Source: Theobroma cacao (taxonomy: Eukaryota; Streptophyta; Magnoliopsida; Malvales; Malvaceae). Taken from it: DNA of 64,000 bases. The stretch lies in assembly GCF_000208745.1 (NCBI RefSeq), contig NC_030856.1:8363781-8427780 (forward strand). Direction: 5' to 3'. This document shows positions 10,814 to 20,976 of the stretch, piece after piece (position 1 is the stretch's first letter; every line of letters begins with the position of its first letter). The notes below the pieces were generated by a model. That model had not been told where the DNA came from and did no database searches. It was given only the letters and a program-made list of their open reading frames with translations. A program made the position numbers and the translations under genes.

Positions 10814-13800
10814 TTTTGATTTTAAAGATTAGAGCTTTTGGGTTTAAAATTGCTTTAAAAATTTACAGTGTCAGTGTGGCCCCAAGTCCAGTTAAGTTAA
10901 GTTAAGCCAGGTTAGGTTGAATAAAATGTATGTGTCTGCATATAGAGCCTAAGGTTGCCTAAACTTGCTTGTTTCCTCTTATAGATCTTATGGGAGCTAT
11001 AGGAATTCCTGTTCCCAATAATCCACTTCCTTGTTAAGGTCATGCAAAGGTCATAAGTAGGGTCGTTGTCTAGGTTTAAGATGCCACCCGTGACATGAGC
11101 CAGTGTTAGAGAGATCTTAAAACGAATGCTCCTAATGAAAGATTAATGAAATGATATAACCCTCCGATTAAGGATGGAGAAATTTAGAATTGGACTAATA
11201 GACCGTGATAATTTATTCATTTGGTGGAGTTATAATTGAACACATGGTTGTCAATTGGAAAAAGATTTGAGAACTATGGATTGTATTGGGGTTAATATAA
11301 AGAAGCACGTGTAATAATGGTAATAAGGGGCACAATTTGGTTAGAATGAATAGTGATGGTTGTAATTCACTTGGAGTGTATAAATTAAGTATTGAGGTAA
11401 GAGTAAGCCTATACTTATGTGCATGAAGATAAGAACACTATATTAATTGAGCTTGTTATGCCAATATATAAGTGGTGTTGAGATTTTGAAATATTTTATA
11501 GGTGAATATGTGTTGAATAGGTACAGCAGCTTAGAGGGAACTGATGTTGATTTCAATTAAGCGATTGCGAGATTTCAAGAATTAATTAGACCTATTATAG
11601 TTCATGGATATAAGCAGGTGAATTAACTCGAGAATGAGTATCAATGATTACTATAATTGATGTGTGGTCATGAAGTAAGATGTTAGTAAACAAATCTGCT
11701 CTAAGGATGAGCTTGAACTTTGTTATGCATAGCAAAAGGGGGAGCTAAGGGATTAAAGAACTAGATGTGGAATTGGCAGCTTGAGGTTAAATGACTTGGA
11801 AATGTCAAATCCAGTCTAAGTGCCATATGAAGTTCTATAATTGAGATTAATATACGAATTACTTGAAAGATCAATTTAAAAGTTTATTCGATTCAAAGTG
11901 TGGCCTATGATACGAATGATCAGTCTTGAAGGTGATCTCCCCAAAGTAAGGAATTTAGAAAATGCTGATGTTTGGATATACTTTAAGAGAGAGAACTTCT
12001 ACATCCTAAGTTTAGGACAACTTTGATTTTATGATCGCAAAGGCAAGGTGAAATAACTAAGTAAATTATTTACTTAATAAATGTGATTGGTTATTGATGA
12101 ATAAAGTCAATATCTTAACATTTAGTGGTGTACAATTTGATAATTATGTATTTAAGAGTTATTTGGAGACAATTCCTTCATCAAATTTGCACTAAATGCT
12201 ATGGTAAAGGCATATCAATGTTAATATGAAAATGTATCTAGGAATGATCTTAACATATCACCAAAGGAGAATTAAACATGTTGAAATTAATGTTCTAATA
12301 GTGTGCATATGATTGAAAGCTAGTTTGTAAGTTGTAGTTTTCATGATTATGAAATATATAAAGATTATCAATATATGGGCATACACTTGGAGTTATAATT
12401 TACAAGTTTGGAGTATTTAAGATATGATTAAATGGAATTAGCATTAGTTAAGGTACGTAAATCTTTTAATTAATTTCTGTGGAGTATGCATGATAGTAAA
12501 ATGGAGGAACATAGTGTCGTGATACTATATGGTGAAGTTACTATACAATATGGAAAGAGTATTCTAAAGTGGGATTTATTGATTGTTGACAAGTGTTATA
12601 GGATGAGATGAATTTGAAAATATTGACTTTACCTATTATATGTGATGAGCACAAGAGGATATAAATGGTTATGAAACACATGATATATGTCTAGAAGGGA
12701 AAGCCACTGCTTGAGAATGATTGATGTGGTGACTTTGAATGTAGACAAATAGCTTTGATGAGGATTTTTCTAATAGTTACAGCGCCGCAGCACTGACTGT
12801 CCAACGCTGTAATGCTCTGAATACCTCATGCCTATGATGCATGAGTATGATGGAAGTGGCACAATAATAAACTTACAAATTGAATTTTGGCTATTGGTCA
12901 TTGAGCTTTATTATTTGGGAGTTTTAAAAATTCTGGAGAATGTTTACCTAAATAAATTAAAAAGCTTCTTTATTGCCTCATGTGTGAGCATATAATAAAA
13001 AAAAATTCTTGAGATGGCTACCATGAGATAAGATACCAAGAGATGAAAGTATGAATGAAGAATTACGAGACCGATATAGAAAACCAGTTTATATAGAGTA
13101 TCATTATGAGAACTTGCAATTTCTATCTTGATTCAGTTAAATGACAAGGGTTAGTAACAACATGAGGCCAATTGTGTGGCACCCTAGAAACCTATGAAGA
13201 TGAGTTAGGGATTGAATGGATGAGTACGTATTTATATACCTTTAAGATTAAGTGTTTTAAGAATACATAAACATCTTTGAGAAGAAATTTCTAGTCATAC
13301 ATGGCAAGTACGAAATGTGATATTTTTAAAACTTGTTGAGGAGCCTAACGGCTAAGTCACAAGTTAAGTGATCATATGCTGTGAGACATAAGTTTAAGGT
13401 AGATATTCCCAAGGAAATACTCAAGAAGAGTTTTGCTACGGATTTTGTGGAAGCTAGCATTAAGTTATGTGGCTGTAAAAAGGAAGCTTTAAGTTGGAAG
13501 TGAAATTCATATTGACATTGAAAAGTACGTAGAAGGACTTTATTTCAAGTCTTACAATTTTAAGTACAAACTGCAGATTGGTCTAGGGAGAATGATATCA
13601 CATTATTATGGAAGAACAGAACAAAGGATGAATGAAGATAATTTGGATAATGAAGCTTGATAATGAAAATTTCCTAAGGTAGTATGGAAACTGGAATTTG
13701 AAAATGCATAAGGCATGCATGATTAGAAACAGTCTTAGTTTTTAAGTGACATTTAGTAGGTGAGATGTGATTAATGACATTGTGATGTGAGGACATAGCA

Positions 13801-14585
13801 TGATAAAACTCAAGCATATGGTTGGAAATGATATAAATGATATGAAGTTATACGCAAGTATAATAAGAAGGTTGACATGCACTATAAGAATTATTATATT
13901 GAAACTAAGATTGGGATGTGGATGAATAAAGGGGAATGTAGTCCAAGGCATGTGAACACATGGATCCCTATACATAATGAGAGATGTTGACATTTGAAAA
14001 TGCATGTACATATGTATATATGAAATTGATAATTTGACTAACTAAGGTGAAGAATGGTTCTCAGTAATTGGGAGATTTTGAAATAATGTCTAGAGAGGTC
14101 AGTGAGCTAAAGTGTTAACGGGCATGCAATGAACGATTAAAGTTATGAGTAACTTTGAAGGTAAGCCTTGGATTGTTTAAGTTCTTAATGGAACTCTGTT
14201 AAAGGAAGGGTATGGACCAATATAAGATGAATGAATCAAGGTTGAGAAATTTGGCGTGGAGCAAATTAATAAAATGATAATTAGGTATACATAAGTAAGT
14301 ATAATAGGTAATCAAAATCGGTATAATTGAGATGAAGTTATGGTTCAAATTTAATAAGGGTAATAAAGGCATGCTTGGTGACTCAATATAAGAAATCATG
14401 ATTGTGAAAAGTACTGCTGATCTGGCTTCAAAGGATGATAATTGCCATAAATAAAGCATTTAACTGAACTGAAGGAGAACGAGGTAAATAAATTGAATGT
14501 CCCTATAGAAGGAAAAAGGAATAGGATCATAGAAGGAGATTGATAACGTAACATTGACGTGAATTCGAGGACGAATTCTATTTAA

Positions 14586-14595
14586 GTGGGGGAGA
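14586..14595 (+). other. Polypurine tract of the LARD element
   Basis: GTGGGGGAGA ends two bases before the first base of the 3' LTR. This is the usual primer for plus-strand DNA synthesis. Confidence 0.85.
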
Positions 14596-14596
14596 T

Positions 14597-17500
14597 TGAA
14601 ATGCCCCATACTTTGATATGGTGATAAATAAAGTTGGTCAGATATGAATTGAGGCATAATAAGGTATTTTGGGAACTAAGGAGATAAGATAAAATTTTTG
14701 AAATAAAATAATATCTTATTAATAAAATAATAGTAAAATATTAATATTTAACCGAATGTCGAAATCAGTCATGAAAAAAGATCATATGGTTGATCCGAGT
14801 AGGGGAGAAGATGTCAAGCCTGACTCTATAAAATACTTGTCATGACATATATGTGATGGGTAGCATGTTTGCATGCTAGGAGAGTCTTGAAAAATTTACA
14901 AAAGTCAATATTGTACCCAGAGGTACAACAAAGTTGATTTAAACCTCGAACTAGATCAAACATAGATTTTAGGGTGAAATTAAGAGTTTCACAGTTCAGG
15001 GATAACTCAAAATGGTAATTCGGACTTCAAGGATCAATTTGGAGTCAAACCGAAATTTTCACTATCTAGGGCCAAAATGGTCATTTGCCACCTGAGGACA
15101 AAATGGAAATTTTTACAAAAGATTTTTTTGGCCCCATTTGACTTATTGGACTATGATTTGAGGCTTATAAGTGAAAATTTTTAATTTCGGTAATTTTCAT
15201 AGCATATGGGTAAAATTGTAATTTTACCACCCTAAAGGCAAAACAGTAATTTTCCACCACCAGAACACTTGTCCAGCATATGGATTTTATCCAATTTTAT
15301 CATTGATAATTGAAGGAATTTATATGGTGGAGAGAGAAAGCTTAATAGTTAAGAAATAAAAATAGACCAATGAAATGGTGACACATGGCATATTTATAAC
15401 CATTAAATATTTAGCTTTAAAATTAATACAAAATCAGCCCATTTCTCATTCATATGGCCGGCCAAAGAAGAACAAAGGAGGAAAGGAAAAAAAACAAGAA
15501 CCCTATGCGGGAAAATTGAAGAAAAGTGTGGGATTTCAAGGGATTAAGCTAATAAAGGTAAAATTTCTTGATTTTGACTTGTGATTTACACTACCATGCT
15601 TTCTTGTTCATTTTCCATACTTAGATTTCATGTTTTTATGGTGAATTCATGGCTGGTTGGAATGGGTATGGAGAGAGAATGAAGTTGGATTGATTTGATT
15701 CTAAGTTATGTTAGTGTTTTTAGTTAGTTTATCATGTCTAGAAACAAACCAACAAGAAAAATTTATTTTCTCCCATTACCCATCATTGGTCGAATTTTCT
15801 AGGGAGGATATTGCGGNGTGTTTTTAGTTAGTTTATCATGTCTAGGAACAAACCAACAAGAAAAATTTATTTTCTCCCATTACCCATCATTGGTCGAATT
15901 TTCTAGGGAGGATATTGCGGTTGAAATTGATGATATTTTATGATATTTTGGTGATATTTGATGTTTGGTGAGGCTAGAAATTAAATGAGAAATTTTGGTG
16001 TGAAAATCTAAATTTTTGCTCAACGTATAGACATGTGTGATTATTGACCCGAAACTGATAAATTGAATCTCATTCACAGTCACTGAGGTAATTTAGGTAT
16101 AATTGGAGTGTAAAAAGTGAGAAGAATTGATTTAGAGTTAAATTGAAGATTTTAGCTGATTAGACCGAGTATAGTGTGACTTAAGTCGAATATCACATGT
16201 AAGCAATTAATCGGACATTTTGCATTCCATATCATGCATTAGTAGTCTAAATTAGTTTAATTTTGATTTAGTACCAATGTAATAAGTTTCTCGATTTTGT
16301 ATTGTGTCAAGGTGGTGAGTTCTCTGACAAGGGTAAGGAAATTGTACCCGATGATCGATAATCGGAGTACTTTAGAAATTAGACTCCTGAAATAGTGAGT
16401 AACCTTACCATCAATTTAATTATCTAAAGTATGTTTTTAATCGGTTTTGGTGAAATTTTATGAAAATGAGTTTAAATGGTAAATCTTTGTGTTTTACAAA
16501 CAAAATGTGTTTACATGAAAAGATTTTATAAATTGTCTTGAAATTGAATAATGATTTTGAAAAATAGAGTAATTGGAGACCACTTGTTATGTTGTAAAAT
16601 TTATAATTTGAATCGAATGGCTTATGACAATATTTGCATGAATGGCTGAATTGATATTTATGTTGAAATATATGAAATGTGCATTTAGCCTTGGAAGGCT
16701 GTGAATTACAATAATTGCCATATCATGTTATTAAATTTTATTGATTGGTGAAAAAATTATTAGCTTACTACAGAAGGCGGGTTTTCGTGGACTAGCCTAT
16801 TAGAGGGGCACGGTAAACCCCATTATATTTTACCTCAGTTGGAGAAGCAAGTAAGGTAACTTCCGAGGTATAACTTTTAGAGTTCACTTTACGCCAAACC
16901 ACCACATGAGGTGGAACTTGGCCAACGCCAAGGAACGGCTATATTTTTAAAATAAAAACATGTTTATGTGTACGTAACTTTTTAATAGCCTTGGTGGACT
17001 CGATTTGGGATAGCCTTCGGCCAAGGTATCCCTGATAACTGAGTATGAGAATAATTTTTGGTATGAGCCAAGCTTTTAAGAAATTCATAAGCCATATTGA
17101 TTACTTGATTTAAATAAATTGATTTCATTTGGTTGAAATAAGTTGAAAGATGATAAATTACAGTTTGATGAAATGTTTTAATAGTCTCCTTTTACTCGAC
17201 TTTAGATATTTTGAATGATGTTTGTTTACTCACTGGGATTTCATAATCTCACCACCCTCCTTTCCACCCATTTCAAGCTCAGAATAGATTGTAGATAACT
17301 GATATCGGTGATGACTACAATTGGACTTGCCACATCCAAAAACAGTAAGTTCATTTCTTTTGATACTTTTAGTCATTCGCGAGCTCATGCGTCGCTGTAA
17401 ATTAAATTTTATACTTTGGTTATCTGTATTATAGTATGAATGAATCTATTTTGCTTTTACGCTGTAAAAATTATTTACGCAGTGTTCTAAAAATATTGTT

Positions 17501-17901
17501 TTATAAGAAAATAGAATATTTTGCTTAATATTTCTTTTATTTTCTTATTATATCCAAATAATCATAATTTCGTTTTAAATGAAGACTTTAGACTTTTAAA
17601 CTCATTTTGAGTATGAACTATGTGTTTTGTACTTGTAAATTACAATTTTTGCCAGTTTCGAAATATTTGAGAAAAATGACCAATATATCCCTGTGGGACG
17701 AAAATTATTATTTTATTTATTTTAAGTTGAAAATAGCTTAAAATCTCTTAAAACGTGATATTTGGCAACGGTTACTCACAGGGGAAATGAGAAGCTGATA
17801 TTAAAGCCTTGCGAGATTTCGGTTGACATTCCGGGTAATGAATGTCGATCGGGACGTCGCAGCGGTTGTCACAGGCTCCATGGGATTTCCGGGTCGTGAC
17901 A
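14597..17901 (+). repeat. 3' LTR of the LARD element
   Basis: Collinear with the 5' LTR over its whole length. It carries an extra ~20-base AT insertion near 14,710-14,730 and an artefactual 103-base duplication around an N at 15,817. It ends GGGTCGTGACA and is followed at once by the AGTGA target duplication. Confidence 0.93.
15714..15920. repeat. Direct duplication flanking a single N (assembly join)
   Basis: Bases 15,714-15,816 recur at 15,818-15,920 with very few mismatches around the N at 15,817. The 5' LTR has this block once. It is a gap-joining artefact like the one at 9,440. Confidence 0.9.
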
Positions 17902-17906
17902 AGTGA
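17902..17906. repeat. Target-site duplication AGTGA, right copy
   Basis: An exact match to 7,509-7,513 across the 10.4-kb element. Confidence 0.95.
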
Positions 17907-17962
17907 AATCCGTAAAAGTTGTATGCAAAAGGATTTTTAACAACACAAGTTAAAGAAAAAAG

Positions 17963-18070
17963 TTCAAAGGAAGATTTGATTTCAATTGCAACCACAGAAA
18001 TAATTAACAAAGCAATGAAGATAACATTATCCTAACTCTTATTTAATCTTTCTTGTTAAACTTTTTTATA
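17963..18070 (+). repeat. Diverged direct repeat, copy B
   Basis: Partner of 6,974-7,080. It lies about 1.1 kb upstream of the receptor-kinase pseudogene start, so the pair may record a local tandem duplication of promoter or flanking DNA in a receptor-kinase cluster (inference). Confidence 0.8.
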
Positions 18071-19207
18071 TTTTACTAATCTTTGAGCAAAAATTATATA
18101 TCAATCACTGAATTAAATATTTAAATGCATGATATAAATTTTTGTTACATTAGCAAAATTTTAAAATTTAAATATTAGTATAAAATTATTATAAAAAGTA
18201 ATTATTATTAAATGCTTAATTTTATTACTAAATTGTTAAAAGAGAGTTGAGGTTTGAGGATGGAAGCTACTTTTTTAGCCACTTAGCCTTTTCTATATGT
18301 AACAAAAGAAGATGTAAAATATGGACTCAAATGTGTTTCTTGTGAGGCCATCTTGTTTTTTATGGTACTGTTGGATCATATTAACCTCAAAGCTTTTGTA
18401 CAGTTTTAATTGATGAGTTAAATGTTAAATATATTCACATGTACATGTATATACACATACATGAATAATGAATAGTAATGAAAACTAAATATAAGCAAAT
18501 ATCAACTATTATTTGATAATAATAGTGTATCTTTCTTAAATAATCCACTAAATAAATAATTTCTATAAGAATCACGATACTAACCTGTAGTTATAGCAAA
18601 TGTCAAGTTTCTTTCTTTACAAGCTCATCTTTAGAGTTCTTTAGACTTTTTTTAATGAGTTCTTCCAACCCAAATGGTAATTTTACAATGATGGTAATAT
18701 GGTATTTATTTTAAAAAAAAATTACCTTCAGTGGGGACCTATATGTTTATTTAATAAATAGAATCTCTTTCATCAAGAAGATGCCACTATATCAAAATTA
18801 AAAAATTTCAAAAATAATGAATAATTATCATAATTTTATTTCAATAATAAATAACTATCACAATTTCATTAAAACTGTATCACTTATTATGAAAATTAAA
18901 TATTAAAACCATTCAAAATTGAAAATTCCAATTTAGTTGTCAATTTGAACACAAATTTTCTTCTTTCTTGTTTGAGTGGTCCTACTCATCCTACCTGTAT
19001 TCAAAAGTAAGAAGAAAAACATTTAAAGACCTTGTGACATTTTGGTATCAATTGCTGACACTTTGACATTAGTTGACTGAGTTTTCAGCCACAAATTGAT
19101 TGGCTGCACAGTGATCAGATAAGTGACCTTCCCAGCTTCTTCACTTGCCTGATTTGAAGTTAAAACTATAGCCACTCAGCCTTCTTCTTCTCACCAAATT
19201 TCAAGAT
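18071..19207 (+). promoter_or_regulatory. Upstream region of the LRK10-like pseudogene, no gene seen
   Basis: An AT-rich stretch without readable domains. It contains a TTGACTGAG W-box-like site near 19,074 ('agttgactgag') and a repeated 'aataactatcacaatttcat' type phrase near 18,820-18,870. By position this is the promoter of the pseudogene starting at 19,208. No TATA element could be assigned with confidence. Confidence 0.35.
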
Positions 19208-19550
19208 ATGCTAGAGCAAACCTTCCACTATTCGGCCTCCTGGCCCTTGCTTTATCAAATTTCCCTAATTTTTGCATTGCTAGAGGCAAGCACTACGACT
19301 CTTCTTTCTGTGGAAACATTAACATCAGTTATCCTTTTCGATTAGAAACCCAGCCTCGTAGTTGTGGTTATAATAGGTTTGAACTAGTGTGCTAGAATAA
19401 CCGCACCATTTTCCCCATGAAAAATGGGAATTTCTATGTCCAACACATCTCTTATAGTGACGAAATCACTCAACTTTTAGATGTGAGTCTTGGCAATGAT
19501 AACTACTCCATTCCTCATAGATCTTATCCTTGGTACACCCTTTTTAGGAA

Positions 19551-19555
19551 AGAAC
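19551..19555. repeat. Target-site duplication AGAAC, left copy
   Basis: AGAAC precedes the Copia 5' LTR and recurs at 24,535-24,539 after the 3' LTR. Removing the element and one copy rejoins the kinase reading frame as 'RKELYLYR'. Confidence 0.97.
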
Positions 19556-20038
19556 TGTTGAAAGGTAATTCATAATCTGACAACAGCAGCATGTGAAGAA
19601 CAAGTGAAGAGCTTCAACTTATAGTGCAAAACGATGGCGTTTCTTCATCAGAAGTTCTAAGTTTTCAAAGTGTGCCATTTTACTTCTTTTATGTTTTAAG
19701 TTTGTAGTACTCAAAACGATGTTGCTCATAACGTTTTTAGCTCTGCTTAGTTAAATCCTATACGCTTCATTATAGTGTCGTTTTTGAGTCTATTTTAAGG
19801 CTTAACAACCATGGCTTTCTGTTTCAACTTTTTACTGTTGGTGGTCATTAGTTTGTCTGTAGTTTGTTGCTGTGATCCAATTTATCAAGAAATGTTTTTG
19901 AATTGTTAGAGTATATATACAAGAAATGAAATAAAATGATTAGCTTCTTCTAGTAAGAAATTTTCTATTCATATTCTCTGTTTTTAAGCTTTGTTTTTTC
20001 GTTGCTTAGCTTTGCAACTTAGCTTTTAATTTTCTTTA
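19556..20038 (+). repeat. Copia 5' LTR
   Basis: TGTTGAAAGGTAATTCATAA to TTTTCTTTA, 483 bp, directly followed by the primer-binding site. It contains the promoter-like 'gtatatatacaag' TATA region near 19,912. Confidence 0.96.
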
Positions 20039-20040
20039 AT

Positions 20041-20052
20041 TGGTATCAGAGC
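20041..20052 (+). other. Copia primer-binding site
   Basis: TGGTATCAGAGC, initiator Met tRNA complement, two bases after the 5' LTR. Confidence 0.92.
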
Positions 20053-20097
20053 TATCAGTGATCTTAAGGGCCTAGGATTTGATCAGTTTGTGTAAAT

Positions 20098-20976
20098 ATG
20101 ACCTCTGGATTCAATGCATCAGCTCCACCAAAGTTCACCGGAGAGAACTATTCATTCTCGAGTGTGAAAATGGAGGTTTATCTCAGAACCTTCATGTTGT
20201 GGGAAGCAATGGAGACTGATGAGGAACCAGTGCAAAGGAGAGTTAATCCGACGATAGCTCAGATCAGGCAATTTGAGGAAGACAAAGCTAAAAGGTACAA
20301 AGCTCTGTCTTGCCTTCACTCAGCTTTATCTGATGAAATTTTTGCTCGGGTTATGCATTTGAAATCTCCTAAGCAAGTTTGGGATTATTTGAGAGAAGAG
20401 TTTTTTGGGAGTGAATGAACTAGGCAGATTCAAGCATTTAATCTTACTCAGAAATTTGAAATGTTAAGAATGGAGGACAATGAAAACATAAGGGATTTTT
20501 CTGGGAAGATAATGGGATTAGTGAACCAATTGAGGCTACTAGGGAAAGCGGTTACAGAAGAGAGACTGGTAAGCAAAATGTTAGTGAGTTTACTTGAGAA
20601 ATATGAGACTAAGGTGTCCTCATTAGAAGATTCCAAGGATCTAGCTCAGATTACTTTTAAGGAGTTAGTTAATGCTTTGAAAGGTCTAGAACAAAGAAGG
20701 GCTTTTAGACAAAAGAGTGCATCAGATTTTGCCTTAGTAGCTAAAGCTAAAAATGTGAAAATGAGAGGTAATGGCTCGAAGAACAGTTTAATTGATAAGA
20801 AAAACAAAGGAAGGAAGAGTGAAGATACTCAACAGGAGGATCAGAAGAAGGAATTTCCACCATGCAAGCATTGTAAGAAGACTAGTCATACTGAAAAATA
20901 CTGCTGGTTTAGGCCCAATGTTAAATGCAGGGCTTGCAATCAACAGGATCATGTGGAAAAGGTATGTAAAAATTAG
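20098..20976 (+). pseudogene. Copia gag (nucleocapsid), broken
   Basis: Starts ATG at 20,098 ('MTSGFNASAPPKFTGENY', the usual Copia gag opening that contacts the UBN2/DUF4219-type domain). An in-frame TGA after residue 106 interrupts it where an Arg codon (CGA) is expected; the frame continues unchanged to a TAG at 20,974. The C-terminal half has a CCHC zinc knuckle (C-x2-C-x4-H-x4-C, about 20,869-20,910) and a second Cys/His cluster. The protein would coat element RNA in virus-like particles. Apart from the stops the frame is well kept, so it died by point mutation. Confidence 0.9.

Larger units (their letters stand above)
10795..14596 (+). other. Non-coding internal domain of the LARD element
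   Basis: 3.8 kb between the LTRs. No plus-strand frame of useful length exists. The minus-strand frames at 13,742-14,657 are short, hydrophobic and unlike any retroelement protein. The region is rich in short AT motifs with many stops in all frames. Just before the polypurine tract it keeps 'gaattcgaggacgaattc' (14,561-14,578), a motif often seen between the end of pol and the 3' LTR in Gypsy chromoviruses, which hints that the ends derive from an autonomous ancestor. The core may carry packaging or dimerisation signals; nothing in it can be assigned by reading. Confidence 0.75.
7514..17901 (+). mobile_element. Complete non-autonomous LTR retrotransposon (LARD type)
   Basis: A 10,388-bp element with two collinear LTRs (7,514-10,794 and 14,597-17,901), each starting TGAAATGCCCC and ending CGTGACA or CATGACA. 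It has a primer-binding site TGGTATCAGAGC at 10,802-10,813, a polypurine tract GTGGGGGAGA at 14,586-14,595 and a perfect AGTGA target duplication. The 3.8-kb core has no readable gag, protease, RT, RNase H or integrase on either strand. That combination of long LTRs and a long non-coding core defines a large retrotransposon derivative (LARD), which needs the enzymes of an autonomous partner. The 'gggtcgtgaca' LTR end and the 'gaattcgaggacgaattc' motif just before the polypurine tract recall Tekay/Del chromoviruses (Gypsy); that parentage is inference. The LTRs look only a few per cent diverged, so the insertion is fairly recent. Confidence 0.92.

Noticed and set aside
13742..14657. Three minus-strand frames inside the LARD core as possible antisense genes
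   Set aside because: They are hydrophobic, AT-driven composition with no retroelement or plant-protein motifs. The neighbouring stretches have stops in all frames.
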